A stretch of 64,000 nt of DNA from an uncultured Amylibacter sp. (GTDB lineage Bacteria; Pseudomonadota; Alphaproteobacteria; Rhodobacterales; Rhodobacteraceae). The number at the start of each line of letters is the position of its first letter. Within the stretch, counting starts at the first letter, position 1. The stretch covers positions 124,001 through 188,000 of the forward strand of contig OY365741.1 in the NCBI GenBank assembly GCA_959347425.1, in the 5' to 3' direction. The notes beneath the pieces are model-generated. The model saw nothing but the letters and a program-made list of their open reading frames with translations. It was not told where the DNA came from and searched no databases. Of this stretch, positions 16,075 to 27,627 are shown in pieces. Position numbers and translations under genes: made by a program.

Positions 16075-19000
16075 TTATTCACTGGGCGGACGCGCGACAA
16101 ACCCACCAACATAGCTACGGCTACTAGTATCGCCCGCGCGAGCAGGATTGCTAATAAACGCGCCAACCGCACCCTCTTGCCCGATTAAACCTTTCAAAGT
16201 ACCAGCCCGCACATTCTCAGGTGAAAGAGGCTGAAAACCCTGAAACAATACCGTTCCGTCTATCACGCCGTTATCGTCCCAACTGCCTTCCACAGAAATC
16301 TCATGGTAGTAATCATATATAATTGAGTAAGGATGGGCATCGCTATGGCTGAAGTTAAGCGTTCGATTTGTAAGATCTAGGTTAAGATTCATGTTGGAAG
16401 TTACCGAGGATGAATGAGATATAACCTTAAATTTCCCCTCCCAAATTGCGGTAACAGGATTGCCCTCGGCATCGGCGGGCAGAACCGCCAAAGGCTCGCC
16501 TAAATCGGTACTAGGTAAAATCCCAACCCCATCATTAACATATCTGAATTTTTCATAGGTATTAAAAAACGCTATACCATCGGATGCATCCCCACCCTTG
16601 TCACCAAAAACATCATCGGCAAGTGTTAGAATTTTGTCGGCACGGAGCCCATTTAACATTGATTCCGTAACTTGCAAAAATTGATTGTGATCAGTACTAG
16701 CAAGACTGGTAGGTGGTGCAGTATCAAAACTATCCACCCAGTCCGCCGCGGTTACCCTATCTGTCGTTGGCGTTGACACAACTGGTGTAGATGGCACAAC
16801 TGGCGTGGGCGTTGACACAACTGGCGTGGACGTAGATGGCACAACTGGCGTGGGCAGACGCAGACAGTCGGAGTTATCCGCGTTCCTCCTACAAAAATCG
16901 ACCCGCAAATAGTTATACACATCGCCCGCGCATCGCGTGGCAAAAGGGTTGCCCCGACAGGCGTCTCTGCGGTCTTCGGTAAATCTATCGTTGCTAATGC
17001 ACTGCGCATCAAACGGGTGGGTCCTGCAAATATGGTTGTAAGTATCTTCAACCGTGCAAAGGGCGTTATCCACATTCCCCGCCCTCCGACAAAACGCAAC
17101 CCGACTGTTCTGCGCTTTGCGATAATAAGCTTCTGTTAGTTTACCAAAGCAGTAACGATTAAAAGGATTTTTAAAGCAATCATAAACAAGACCGTCGTCG
17201 TGACACCGCGAGCTATCATTGGCATTATCACCCACAACACAGTGTTCAATAATCGCATTGCGTTCGGATTCATATCCTAAATTGCAATGCTTATTAAAGG
17301 GATTATCAGCACAGGTTTCCATCAATTTTGCCAACTCTGCCTGTGATGCAGGCCGCGCAACAAACCCGCCAGGCGTTTGATGAGAGACGCTATATATACC
17401 ATCTCCATTTATAATAAATATGCCAACCGCGCCTTCTTCCCCGATAAGACCCGTTAATACACTTGTATCCTTTTGTGGATCACCCCCATAAACATAAAAA
17501 GATGGATTGAGCAGAAGTTCCAGTTCAACAGCCCCTGTTATCACCCCAACTTCATCAAAACTGCCTGTTACATTAAAATTCGTATAATAATCTTGGACAA
17601 GAGCCTTCAACTCACCCGCCCCGTCGCCAGTACCAAAAGAAACATTAAGAACAAAATCTTTTCCACCATCGTCTGCATATTCGAATTGACCGATCCATTT
17701 TGCCGTACCTTGCGTTTGGGTTAAAGGCGCACCAAGGTTGGTTCCAGACAAAATGCCGCTGTAAACAATGTTTGATAGCATGTACAAGGGTATGTCGTAA
17801 TTCCGTGTTGGCGCATATGAAAACCCATCGGCGGCATCCCCGCCCAAGGCAACCCCGTTAAAGGTGGCATTGGCAAGATTTAAATTTACACTATAATCGC
17901 GGGTATGAACTCTCGCATTACCCATATCCAAGCCTGTTTCTCCGCCTTTTAGGAATTTGGACTCCGTATCTCTGATGGAACCCCTTGAGGCAAGGTCTTC
18001 ATCAAAACTATCCGCCCAAACTTCGGCGGTTACCTGTGGTGTTGGACAGGAGGGATGGGTGCCCACCTTACCCTCACAAAAGCTGACCCGTAAATCGTTA
18101 TAAGCATCGCCCGCGCATCGCGTGGCAAAAGGGTCATCGGTACAGGCGGCTCTGCGAAATGGCGTAAATATATTGTTGTCGCCAAGACAGTGCGTATCAA
18201 ACGGGTGACTCTGGCAGACATGAATCAAAACATTTCTAATACGGCAAAGGTTATCAGAAGAATGATTCTCCCCCGTCCGGCAAAACACAATGCGGTTTGC
18301 TCGCGCCTGTTCATAATGTTGCGGCAAGAAGTCTTCACAAGAACTGTCAAAAGGTTCACTAATGCAATGATGCGATAGTTTGGCAGAAAGACAAATTTCC
18401 TCATTGGCGTTGCCACCAATAATACAGTGGTCAATACGCGCAACACGTTCGGATTCATATCCGACAGCGCAAAGCCTATTAAACGGGTCATCGGCGCAGG
18501 TTTGTGCCACCGTCCGTAGTTCTTCTGCAGATGATGGTCGCGCGACAAACCCACCGTAATGCTCACTAATAAAAAACGCGCCAACCGCACCCTCTTCCCC
18601 GATAAGACCTGTTAATTTGCCTGTAAAGCCGGGGAGGGGGAGGGCAGACCCCCTATTGTCGGGAACGTTCGTTCTGAAAAGCCCATATTGCACCGTCCCT
18701 GTTATCACCCCAGTATCATCAAATTCGCCCGCTACGTAGTAATCAGAAGCGGTATTTGGAATGACAGCCTCAATTTCGCCCGCGCCCTCGCCAGTGCCAA
18801 AAGACACGTTAAGGATAAAATCTGCTGGGGAATAACGTCCATGTTGAAAAGCCCCAATCCATTTGGCAGAGCCAGTGTTATCGGTTAAAGGCGCGCCAAG
18901 GTTCGTTCCTGACAGAATGCCCGCATAGCTATGAGCAGAGCTATAGTTGGTGGCTTGGGCCGTAAAGAATGCCACGCCATCGGCTGCATCCCCGCCCAAG

Positions 19001-22000
19001 GCAACCCCGTTAAAGGTGGCATCGGCAAGTGTCAAACTCTTATTATAATCAGGATTCGCTCCATAAGGACGAATCCCGTCGGTATCCAAATCCGTTGCCC
19101 TGCCTATCAGGAATTTGTGTTCGGTATCATCAACGCTCGCCACGGTGGCAAGGTCTTCATCAAAACTATCCGCCCAAACCTTGGCGGTTACCCGTGGAGT
19201 CGTTGGCTCTGGCGTTGGACAGGAGGGATGGGTGCCCACCTTACCCTCACAAAATGTCACCCGTAAATCGTTATAGGCATTGCCCGCGCATCGCGTGGCA
19301 AAAGGGTCGCTCGAACAAGCGTCCCTGCGAATTGGTCTATAATCATTATCACCACGACACTGCGCATCAAACGGGAAGTTCGTACAGATATGGGCAAAAG
19401 TCGTTTCAACAGTGCAAAGCGCGTTGTCCGCATTCCCTGCCGTGCGACAAAACGCAAGGCGGTTTGCCTGCAACTGTTCATAATATTGAGGCAAGAGGGT
19501 ACTACACTCATGGTCAAACGGATCATTAGTGCCAAACGGATCATTAATGCAAAAATACCATGTATTGGCAGAATCGCAACGTTCATCATTGGCGTTGCCA
19601 TCAGTAATACAGTGTTCAATAATCGCATTGCGCTGGGATTCATACCCGATAGTGCAACGCTTATTAAACGGATCATCGGCGCAGGTTTGTTCCAAAGCCC
19701 GCAGTTCTTCTGCTGATGGTGGTCGCGCGACAAACCCACGGAAACTACCGTAATGTCCGCTAGTAACAACTGCACCAACCGCGCCTTCTTCCCCGATAAG
19801 ACCTGTTAATTTGCTTGTAAAGCTTGCATAGGGGACATGCCCCCTATTGTTCGGATCGTTCGTCCTGAAAGAACCCATCCTCGCCGTGCCTGTTATCACC
19901 CCAGCATCATCAAATTCGCCTTTTAGGTGAGTATCATAAGTAAAGGAGTAGAGTTGAACAACAGCCTCAATCTCGCCCGCCCCCGCGCCAGTACCGAAAG
20001 ACACGTTAAGGATAAAATCTGTTGGGGAATAACTTTGATGTTGAAAAGACCCAATCCATTTGGCAGAGCCTTGGATTTGGGTTAAAGGCGCGCCAAGGTT
20101 GGTGCCTGACAGAATTCCGGCATAGCTATACCACCCGTTATCTTTGGCTCTTTCCATAGTAAAAAATCCCACGCCATCGGCGCGATCTCCGCCCAAGGCA
20201 ACCCCGTTAAAGGTGGCATCGGCAAGGTTTAAATTGCCAAAATAGTTAGGAGAGCGGTTATACCAAGGACTACGCCCGCCCGTATCCAAATCTGTTTCTC
20301 TACCTATCAGTAATTTGGATTCGGTATCGTCGGCACTCACCGTGGTGTCCAAATCCTCATCAAAACTATCCGCCCAAACGGTGGCGGTTACCTGTGGAGT
20401 CGTTGGCTCTGGCGTTGGACAGGAGGGATGGGTGCCCACCTTACCCTCACAAAAGCTCACCCGCAAATCATTATAGGCATCGCCCGCGCATCGCGTGGCA
20501 AAAGGGTTATCGGTACAGGCGGTTCTGCGAATTGGTCTATAATCATTATCACCACGACACTGCGCATCAAACGGGTGGTGACTACAGATATGGGCAAAAG
20601 TATACCTGCCAGTGCAAGCCGCATTCCCCGCATTCCCCACCGTGCGACAAAACGCTAGGCGGTTGTCACGCGCCTGCTGATAATGTACTGGAAAGTTGTC
20701 ATCACAATCACTCTGAAACGGATCCCTAAGGCAACCATACCATCTATTCAAATAACCGCAACGGTTGCTATCAAAAGAATTGCCGCCAATAATACAGTGT
20801 TCAATAATGGTATTGCGCTGGGTTTCATACCCGACAGCGCAGAGCCTGTCAAACGGATTATCATTGCAGGTTTGTTCCAGAGTCCGCAGCTCTTCCCCTG
20901 ATGATGGTCGCGCGACGAATCCACCGTAAGAGTTACGAATAAGAAACCCGCCAACCGCGCCCTCTTCCCCGATAAGCCCTGTTAATTCGCCTGTAGTGTT
21001 AATATTCCTATTGCCTCTATAGTCGGGGTCGTTCACTCTGAAAAATCCAGACACAGCCGTCCCCGTTATCACCCCAGCATCGTTAAATTCGCCTACTATA
21101 TGAATATCATAAAACGAGTGGGATTTTTGAATAAGAGCCTCAATTTCGCCCGCACCCGCGCCAGTGCCGAACGAAATATTAAGAATAAAATCGCGTGGGT
21201 CCTCGCCATGATATTGGAAAGCCCCAATCCATTTGGCAGAGCCTGCGGTATCGGTTAAAGGCGCGCCAAGGTTCGTGCCTGACAGAACGCCAACATAACC
21301 ACGAGTCGAGTAGTCAACACGGTTTGATTTATCGACAAAAAATGCCATGCCATCGGCGCGATCCCCGCCCAAGGCAACACCTTTAAAGGTGGCATCGGCA
21401 AGGTTTAAATTGCCACTAAAATCGGGCGAGTCTCCACGGTTACTAAGTTGGGGATCGCTGGTAGTACGAGACGCAACCGCGCTACCATCCAAATCCGTTG
21501 CTCTCCCTATCAGGAATTTGGATTTGGTACTATCGGCGGTCACTGTGCGGGCCAGAGGCGTGTCAAAACTATCCGCCCAAACCTTAGCCGTTACCTGTGG
21601 CGCGGCTGGCTCTGACGGAGGACAGGAGGGATGGTTGCCCGCGTTATCCTCACAAAAGCTGGCCCGCAAATCATTATACACAGCGCCCGTGCATCGCGGG
21701 GCAAAAGGATCATCGGTACAGGCGGTTCTGCGATTTTGGGTATAGCTATTGCCACACAAGGGGTTAAACGGATTGCCATTGCAAACCCGAACAATCGTAT
21801 CGGTGCACCGCAGTTCGTCTGGATTGGAAGCACAAACGGTTTCCCGCGCCCCATTATACCCACTATCGCAATAGGAATAGAACGGATATAAGGCGCAATT
21901 TATCTCTGCCAAACGCGCGCATTGAGTACTGCTAGCACTGCCACGAGGACGACACACTTTTTCGCGGAATCTGCTATAATCAACGCTGTCAAGGCATCGC

Positions 22001-25000
22001 GCATCAAACGGGTATTTCTTGCAGATATGCTTAAACGTAGATGTAACAGTGCAAGCCTTATTATCCGCATTCCCCGCCGTGCGACAAAACTCTAGGCGAT
22101 TGTCACGTGCCTGTTGTTCCAATGTTTCTCCGGGTAGACCACAACCATTAAACACATTCTTAATACAAGGATATGCTTTCTTAACAGCCCCGCAACGGGA
22201 TCGATTCAAATAATTATCGCCAATAATACAGTGTTCAATAAGCGCAACGCGTTCGGATTCATAACCGATATTGCAATGCTCATGAAACGGGTTATCATTG
22301 CAGGTTTGCGTCACCGTCCGTAGCTCTTGCTCTGATGGTGGTCGTGCGACAAACCCACCGAACCAGCTGCCAATAAGAAACGCGCCAACCGTGCCCTCTT
22401 CCCCGATAAGACCTGTTAATTTGCCTGTCCTGTAGATCGTCCCCCTATTGACGGGATTATCGGGAGTGTCGTCCCTTTTGAAGTCTCCCAGCTGAATCGT
22501 CCCTGTTATCACCCCAGCATCATCAAATTCGCCCGCTATGTTATAATCAGAAAGTACAGAATGGCCGTATGATTGAACAAGAGCCTCAATTTCGCCCGCG
22601 CCCGCGCCAGTGCCGAACGAAATGTTAAGAATAAAATCGGTTGGGGAACTGCCTCCATACCGAAAAGAACCAATCCATTTGGCAGAGCCGATGGTATCGG
22701 TTAAAGGCGCACCAAGGTTAGTGCCTGACAGAATGCCAGCATAGCTATAAATCTTGCGATTACTGTTTCTTTCCTTGGTAAAAAATGCCACGCCATCGGC
22801 TGCATCCCCGCCCAAGGCAACCCCGTTAAAGGTGGCATCGGCAAGGTTCAAACCCCTATTATAAGAAGAACTCGTGTTAAGAGAACCAACCCCACCCGTA
22901 TCCAAATCCGTTGCCCTGCCTATCAGGAATTGGGATTCGGTATCATCGCTGGTTGCACCGTGTGCCAAATCCTCATCAAAACTATCCGCCCAAACGGTGG
23001 CGGTTACATCTGGCGCGGTCGGCTCTGGTTGCGGACAGGCGGAATTGCCCACGTTATTTTCACAAAATGTCACCCGCAAATCGTTATAGGCATCGCCCGT
23101 GCATCGCGTGGCAAAAGGGTTATCCGTACAGGCGTTCCTGCGAATTGGTCTATAATCATTATCACCACGACATTGCGCATCAAACGGGTGGTTCGTGCAG
23201 ATATGGGCAAAAGTCTCTGTAACAGTGCAAAGCGCATTATCCGCATTCCCCTCTGTGCGACAAAACTCAACGCGGTTTGCCTGCGCCTGTTCATAATAGC
23301 CAGGAAGCTTGACATTACAATTTTCACCAAAGGGATTACCGATACACGCCTGAAATGCGATAGCCTTTTGACAAATAGATGTATCATTGGCGGTATCCCC
23401 GACGATACATCGTTCAATAACCGCATTGCGTTGCGCGTCATATCCGATATTGCACAAATATCCAAAGGGGTTAGCGTTGCATCCCCGTTCTAACTGGTCC
23501 ATCAATGATTGCGTTGATCGCGATGTTGGTCTGGCGACAAACCCGCCAGTATAATAGTAGGGTCTATAACTTCTATGTCTAGTATACCATTCGGGGTATT
23601 CATCGGCCTGTTCAGCGATAAAGGCACCAATCGCACCATGCTCTCCTATCAAGCCTGTCAATACGCCCGTTTTAGCAAAAGGACTTCTTTCCCCTCTGTT
23701 ATTATTATCTATATTGGTAAAATCCCCGATTTCAACAGTTCCTGTTATCACCCCCGCGGTATCAAAATCGCCTCTTATGTGAAAATCATAATCATCTGGA
23801 ACAATGGCCTCTATACTACCCGCCTTACCCACGCCACCGAAAGTGATATTAAGGACAAATGAATTTGGGCGTTCATACTCATCATATTGGAATGATCCAC
23901 GCCATTTTGCCGACCCTTCTGTTTGGGTTAGAGGTGCGCCAAGATTGGTTCCGTGTAGAAGTCCAGCAAAACCAGGGTCAGGTAATTCATCGTTTCGTGT
24001 GAAGGAAAGGAACGCCACACCGCCAACATTCCTAATTTTCAAAGTTTGAAAAGTATCGTCAAGCTGTGCGACACCTTCAATCGCCACATCCTCCTCTGGC
24101 GTGAGGATCACAAACTTAGAACGAATGTCATTTTCATCGTCTGTGTTAGCCAGTTTTGCGGCAATATCCGCTTCCCAAACCTTAGCCGTTACCTGTGGGG
24201 GTTGCGGACAGGCGGGATTATCGGCGTTATTTTCACAAAATGTCACCCGCAAATCGTTATAGGCATCGCCCGTGCATCGCGTGGCAAAAGGGTTATCTGT
24301 ACAGGCGTTCCTGCGAATTGGTCTATAATCATTATCACCACGACACTGCGCATCAAACGGGTGGTTCGTGCAGATACGGGCAAAAATCGTGCCAATAGTG
24401 CAAAGCGCATTATCCGTATTCCCCACTGTCCGACAAAACGCAACGCGGTTTGCCCGTGCCCGTTCATAATGGTCTGGCAAGATATCATGACACCAATTGT
24501 AAAACGGATTATTAATACAAGCATACGATTCATTGACAGAATCGCACCTTTCATCATTGGCGTTGCCACCGATAATACAGTGTTCAAGAATCGCATTACG
24601 CTCGGACTCATACCCAATCGTGCAATGTTTATTAAACGGGTCATCATTGCAGGTTTCCGTCAGAGTCCGCAGCTCTTCTGCTGATGTTGGTCGCGCGACA
24701 AATCCACCAAAAGTGTTACGAAGAAGAAACGCGCCGACCGCGCCCTCTTCCCCGATAAGACCTGTTAATTCGCCCTCTTGATAAATGTAAGTTCCACTAT
24801 TGTCGGGATCGCTCGGTGTGAAAAATCCACTCCGAGCCGTCCCTGTTATCACCCCAGTATCATCAAATTCGCCCGCTATGTGAAAATTCCAAGAACGGCG
24901 GGTTTGAATGATAGCTTCAAGCTCGCCTGCCCCTTCGCCAGTGCCGAACGAAATATTAAGAACAAAATCGGTTGGGGAATCAACCTGATATCGGAAAGAC

Positions 25001-27627
25001 CCAATCCATTTGGCAGAGCCGATGGTATCGGTTAAAGGCGCGCCAAGGTTCGTACCTGACAAAATGCCAGCATAGCTATGTGTCCTGCCATTGTTGGCTG
25101 GTTCCGCGGAAAAGAACCCCACGCCATCGGCGCGATCTCCGCCCAAGGCAACCCCGTTAAAGGTGGCATCGGCAAGGTTCAAACCTTTATTATAATCAGA
25201 ACGCGTGCTATAAGGTGCAAGCCCACCCGTATCCAAATCTGTTTCCCTGCCTATCAGGAATTGGGATTCGGTATCTTCGGCGGTTACGCCGTGGGAGAGG
25301 TCTTCATCAAAACTATCCGCCCAAACCTCGGCGGTTACATCTGTTGGGGTCGGCTCTGGCGCAGGACAGGAGGGATGGTTGCCCGCGTTCCGCGTACAAA
25401 AGCTGACCCGTAAATCGTTATACACATCGCCCGCACATCGCGTGGCAAAAGGGTCACCCGAACAGGCGTTCCTGCGGTTTTGGGTATAGCCACTGCCACA
25501 CAAGGGGTCAAACGGATTACCACCGCAAACCCCCGCGATTACATTGCCACACTGCGTATTCGTTGAACCATTGCGACAGGCGGTTTCACGCTCGCCAATA
25601 TAGCCATTGCCACATAAGGGGTCAAACGGATTATTACCGCAAACCCCCGCGATTACATTACCACACTGCGTATTATTTGATCCATTACGACAGGCGGTTT
25701 CACGCGCGTTATTATAACCACCGCCACACAAGCTATCAAACGGATCATCACGGCAAATAGAGCCTATAGTCCAACCGCACCGCCCATCAGCTGGATTGCC
25801 CCGACAGATACTGACCCGCGCATCAAGATAGGACTGCGTATTGCGACACAAGCTATCAAACGGATTGCCACCACAAACCCGCGTCAGTGTATCGCTACAC
25901 CGCGAACTGTTTGGATTGGAAGCGCACACACTCTCACGAATTTCATCATAATTTGAACCGCACAAGCTATCAAACGGATTATTATCTCTATGGCAAAGGT
26001 TTGCTATAATAGTACGGCAACTGGGATTGCTTTGGTCATTACGGCAAGCATTTATCCGCGCGCCAGCATAGATACTAGCAGAACACAGCGAATCAAGCGG
26101 GTTGGTTGCACAGACACGGTCTTCAACCTTTAAACAACGGTAAACTGGCTCAACACTATTACGGCAAAAATTTGCACGGTCATCATTATAACCACTGCCA
26201 CACAAGGTATCAAACGGATCATTACCGCAAACCTTCGCGATTATATTGCTACACTGCCCCGTAGTTGCCGAGCCATCACGACAGGCGGACAGACGGTCGC
26301 CAGCATAGTCATTATCGCCAAGACACACGGTATCAAACGGGTCAAACTGACACACGGATTTGGCAACGGGCGCGCCCGTGCAAAGCGATGCTATCCTAAG
26401 GTTAGAATTACAAAACGCCACACGGGTGGAGCGCAACTGCGCAACATAAGTCTTTACGGCAGGATTCGAATCACAGACGGTATTAAACGGATTTATAAAA
26501 CACGGGAGTGCTTCGGTAATAATCGTATCACAAGCCGAGGTAACCGCACCCGTAACCGCTTGAATAGCGCAAGTCTTGGCAAGCTCCTTGCGGGCGTTAT
26601 TATAATCGGAATCAGCGCAAGTTGGGCCAAACGGATTATCCAAACAAACATCAGCGACAGGAACCGCAGGAGCGACAGGACAGCTTGCAGATACAGTGGG
26701 GTCGGTCTCACAGGCATTCGCCCGTGCGTCATCATAATCCGCATTGCCAGTGCAAAGCCTATCAAACGGGTATTCACTACAAACCACGGCTACATGTCCG
26801 CTCGCGCCTTTACAATGCGGGTTATTCGGGTCTTCAAAACATACATTACTACGTTCGTTGAAATAAACCCCCTGAAAATCCTCTTTTTCACCGCACAATG
26901 GGTCAAACGCATCGGCCTTACAAACACTATACGCCACGGCACTGCAAATGGCATCGGTGGAAAACGCCGCACCAGCACATCTTTGCTTCTGCACACTGAG
27001 GTTTTGGCACAGAGCCCGGTCTATCCTACCCGTACGGCAGTCCTCTGCCCGTTTGTCCTGCAAAACAACGGCTTTGCTGACTGTAACCCCGCCCCTGACG
27101 AAATTACCGAGCACATCATCACTCTGACACTTGCTCGAAAACGGGTTAGTAATACAATCTATGACGGCGGGGGTGCATCGTTCATTATTGGCATTCGCGG
27201 GATCGCTGCACAAATCAACGATTTCTAAAGTGGTGGTTTCATCTTTTTCTTCATCCGTTTTGGTTAAACTATCTTTGTCCGATTCGGGTTTAATCAAGTT
27301 ATCTTTAGGGGTGTTATCAAAAACCTCTGCAACCGCACCCTCTGCGCCGTTTTCATCGCTGGGCGGATTGATAGCGTCCTCGGCAGCAAGACAAAGGCGG
27401 GTATTGGACTTTTCGGGGTTGCTGGCGCAATCCTCTATAATCAATGTACGGATAGCACTTATGTTACGTTGACTATCGCATTCTATCAGAAACGGATTGG
27501 CGGAGCATTCGCTATCCTGCTCGAAGGAATTGAGATCAATGGTGAATCCACCGCAAGCGGTTAGGATAAAAAGAGCCGCCAGCGCGAAGAACGCCGATTT
27601 CAGGGGAAGGGTGAAAGTCTTATACAT
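16075..27627 (-). CDS. Giant Cys-rich modular lipoprotein 1 (3850 aa)
   Basis: The lipoprotein signal ends LTAC with the lipidated Cys at residue 25, followed by Gly, so an outer-membrane or surface location is likely. Residues 25-300 are nearly the same in the three giants. About 300-755 is a string of roughly 40-residue Cys repeats, consensus C-x2-NPFD-x-LC-x(3-5)-Y-x(2)-R-x(3)-C-x(5-9)-C-x(5)-C. Then come eight beta-rich modules of about 220 aa starting near residues 762, 1146, 1541, 2011, 2412, 2812, 3199 and 3623. Each opens VTA-VWADSFD and runs LNLADATFNGVALGGD, YAGILSGTNLGAPLT, AKWIGSF, FGTG-GAGE, GEFDD-GVITGT and LTGLIGEEGAVGAF to GGFVARP. Cys-rich linkers (NPF repeats) join them. The module resembles TbpB-type lipoprotein beta-barrels; that is inference. 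Own promoter at 27751. Function unknown: adhesion, ligand capture or shielding. Confidence 0.85.
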   Translation of the reverse strand: MYKTFTLPLKSAFFALAALFILTACGGFTIDLNSFEQDSECSANPFLIECDSQRNISAIRTLIIEDCASNPEKSNTRLCLAAEDAINPPSDENGAEGAVAEVFDNTPKDNLIKPESDKDSLTKTDEEKDETTTLEIVDLCSDPANANNERCTPAVIDCITNPFSSKCQSDDVLGNFVRGGVTVSKAVVLQDKRAEDCRTGRIDRALCQNLSVQKQRCAGAAFSTDAICSAVAYSVCKADAFDPLCGEKEDFQGVYFNERSNVCFEDPNNPHCKGASGHVAVVCSEYPFDRLCTGNADYDDARANACETDPTVSASCPVAPAVPVADVCLDNPFGPTCADSDYNNARKELAKTCAIQAVTGAVTSACDTIITEALPCFINPFNTVCDSNPAVKTYVAQLRSTRVAFCNSNLRIASLCTGAPVAKSVCQFDPFDTVCLGDNDYAGDRLSACRDGSATTGQCSNIIAKVCGNDPFDTLCGSGYNDDRANFCRNSVEPVYRCLKVEDRVCATNPLDSLCSASIYAGARINACRNDQSNPSCRTIIANLCHRDNNPFDSLCGSNYDEIRESVCASNPNSSRCSDTLTRVCGGNPFDSLCRNTQSYLDARVSICRGNPADGRCGWTIGSICRDDPFDSLCGGGYNNARETACRNGSNNTQCGNVIAGVCGNNPFDPLCGNGYIGERETACRNGSTNTQCGNVIAGVCGGNPFDPLCGSGYTQNRRNACSGDPFATRCAGDVYNDLRVSFCTRNAGNHPSCPAPEPTPTDVTAEVWADSFDEDLSHGVTAEDTESQFLIGRETDLDTGGLAPYSTRSDYNKGLNLADATFNGVALGGDRADGVGFFSAEPANNGRTHSYAGILSGTNLGAPLTDTIGSAKWIGSFRYQVDSPTDFVLNISFGTGEGAGELEAIIQTRRSWNFHIAGEFDDTGVITGTARSGFFTPSDPDNSGTYIYQEGELTGLIGEEGAVGAFLLRNTFGGFVARPTSAEELRTLTETCNDDPFNKHCTIGYESERNAILEHCIIGGNANDERCDSVNESYACINNPFYNWCHDILPDHYERARANRVAFCRTVGNTDNALCTIGTIFARICTNHPFDAQCRGDNDYRPIRRNACTDNPFATRCTGDAYNDLRVTFCENNADNPACPQPPQVTAKVWEADIAAKLANTDDENDIRSKFVILTPEEDVAIEGVAQLDDTFQTLKIRNVGGVAFLSFTRNDELPDPGFAGLLHGTNLGAPLTQTEGSAKWRGSFQYDEYERPNSFVLNITFGGVGKAGSIEAIVPDDYDFHIRGDFDTAGVITGTVEIGDFTNIDNNNRGERSPFAKTGVLTGLIGEHGAIGAFIAEQADEYPEWYTRHRSYRPYYYTGGFVARPTSRSTQSLMDQLERGCNANPFGYLCNIGYDAQRNAVIERCIVGDTANDTSICQKAIAFQACIGNPFGENCNVKLPGYYEQAQANRVEFCRTEGNADNALCTVTETFAHICTNHPFDAQCRGDNDYRPIRRNACTDNPFATRCTGDAYNDLRVTFCENNVGNSACPQPEPTAPDVTATVWADSFDEDLAHGATSDDTESQFLIGRATDLDTGGVGSLNTSSSYNRGLNLADATFNGVALGGDAADGVAFFTKERNSNRKIYSYAGILSGTNLGAPLTDTIGSAKWIGSFRYGGSSPTDFILNISFGTGAGAGEIEALVQSYGHSVLSDYNIAGEFDDAGVITGTIQLGDFKRDDTPDNPVNRGTIYRTGKLTGLIGEEGTVGAFLIGSWFGGFVARPPSEQELRTVTQTCNDNPFHEHCNIGYESERVALIEHCIIGDNYLNRSRCGAVKKAYPCIKNVFNGCGLPGETLEQQARDNRLEFCRTAGNADNKACTVTSTFKHICKKYPFDARCLDSVDYSRFREKVCRPRGSASSTQCARLAEINCALYPFYSYCDSGYNGARETVCASNPDELRCTDTIVRVCNGNPFNPLCGNSYTQNRRTACTDDPFAPRCTGAVYNDLRASFCEDNAGNHPSCPPSEPAAPQVTAKVWADSFDTPLARTVTADSTKSKFLIGRATDLDGSAVASRTTSDPQLSNRGDSPDFSGNLNLADATFKGVALGGDRADGMAFFVDKSNRVDYSTRGYVGVLSGTNLGAPLTDTAGSAKWIGAFQYHGEDPRDFILNISFGTGAGAGEIEALIQKSHSFYDIHIVGEFNDAGVITGTAVSGFFRVNDPDYRGNRNINTTGELTGLIGEEGAVGGFLIRNSYGGFVARPSSGEELRTLEQTCNDNPFDRLCAVGYETQRNTIIEHCIIGGNSFDSNRCGYLNRWYGCLRDPFQSDCDDNFPVHYQQARDNRLAFCRTVGNAGNAACTGRYTFAHICSHHPFDAQCRGDNDYRPIRRTACTDNPFATRCAGDAYNDLRVSFCEGKVGTHPSCPTPEPTTPQVTATVWADSFDEDLDTTVSADDTESKLLIGRETDLDTGGRSPWYNRSPNYFGNLNLADATFNGVALGGDRADGVGFFTMERAKDNGWYSYAGILSGTNLGAPLTQIQGSAKWIGSFQHQSYSPTDFILNVSFGTGAGAGEIEAVVQLYSFTYDTHLKGEFDDAGVITGTARMGSFRTNDPNNRGHVPYASFTSKLTGLIGEEGAVGAVVTSGHYGSFRGFVARPPSAEELRALEQTCADDPFNKRCTIGYESQRNAIIEHCITDGNANDERCDSANTWYFCINDPFGTNDPFDHECSTLLPQYYEQLQANRLAFCRTAGNADNALCTVETTFAHICTNFPFDAQCRGDNDYRPIRRDACSSDPFATRCAGNAYNDLRVTFCEGKVGTHPSCPTPEPTTPRVTAKVWADSFDEDLATVASVDDTEHKFLIGRATDLDTDGIRPYGANPDYNKSLTLADATFNGVALGGDAADGVAFFTAQATNYSSAHSYAGILSGTNLGAPLTDNTGSAKWIGAFQHGRYSPADFILNVSFGTGEGAGEIEAVIPNTASDYYVAGEFDDTGVITGTVQYGLFRTNVPDNRGSALPLPGFTGKLTGLIGEEGAVGAFFISEHYGGFVARPSSAEELRTVAQTCADDPFNRLCAVGYESERVARIDHCIIGGNANEEICLSAKLSHHCISEPFDSSCEDFLPQHYEQARANRIVFCRTGENHSSDNLCRIRNVLIHVCQSHPFDTHCLGDNNIFTPFRRAACTDDPFATRCAGDAYNDLRVSFCEGKVGTHPSCPTPQVTAEVWADSFDEDLASRGSIRDTESKFLKGGETGLDMGNARVHTRDYSVNLNLANATFNGVALGGDAADGFSYAPTRNYDIPLYMLSNIVYSGILSGTNLGAPLTQTQGTAKWIGQFEYADDGGKDFVLNVSFGTGDGAGELKALVQDYYTNFNVTGSFDEVGVITGAVELELLLNPSFYVYGGDPQKDTSVLTGLIGEEGAVGIFIINGDGIYSVSHQTPGGFVARPASQAELAKLMETCADNPFNKHCNLGYESERNAIIEHCVVGDNANDSSRCHDDGLVYDCFKNPFNRYCFGKLTEAYYRKAQNSRVAFCRRAGNVDNALCTVEDTYNHICRTHPFDAQCISNDRFTEDRRDACRGNPFATRCAGDVYNYLRVDFCRRNADNSDCLRLPTPVVPSTSTPVVSTPTPVVPSTPVVSTPTTDRVTAADWVDSFDTAPPTSLASTDHNQFLQVTESMLNGLRADKILTLADDVFGDKGGDASDGIAFFNTYEKFRYVNDGVGILPSTDLGEPLAVLPADAEGNPVTAIWEGKFKVISHSSSVTSNMNLNLDLTNRTLNFSHSDAHPYSIIYDYYHEISVEGSWDDNGVIDGTVLFQGFQPLSPENVRAGTLKGLIGQEGAVGAFISNPARAGDTSSRSYVGGFVARPPSE

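Noticed and set aside
18225..24684. Many open frames opposite to and inside the giant lipoprotein gene
   Set aside because: They follow the repeat pattern of the true frame, have no ribosome sites, and their translations are low-complexity mirrors of the Cys repeats.
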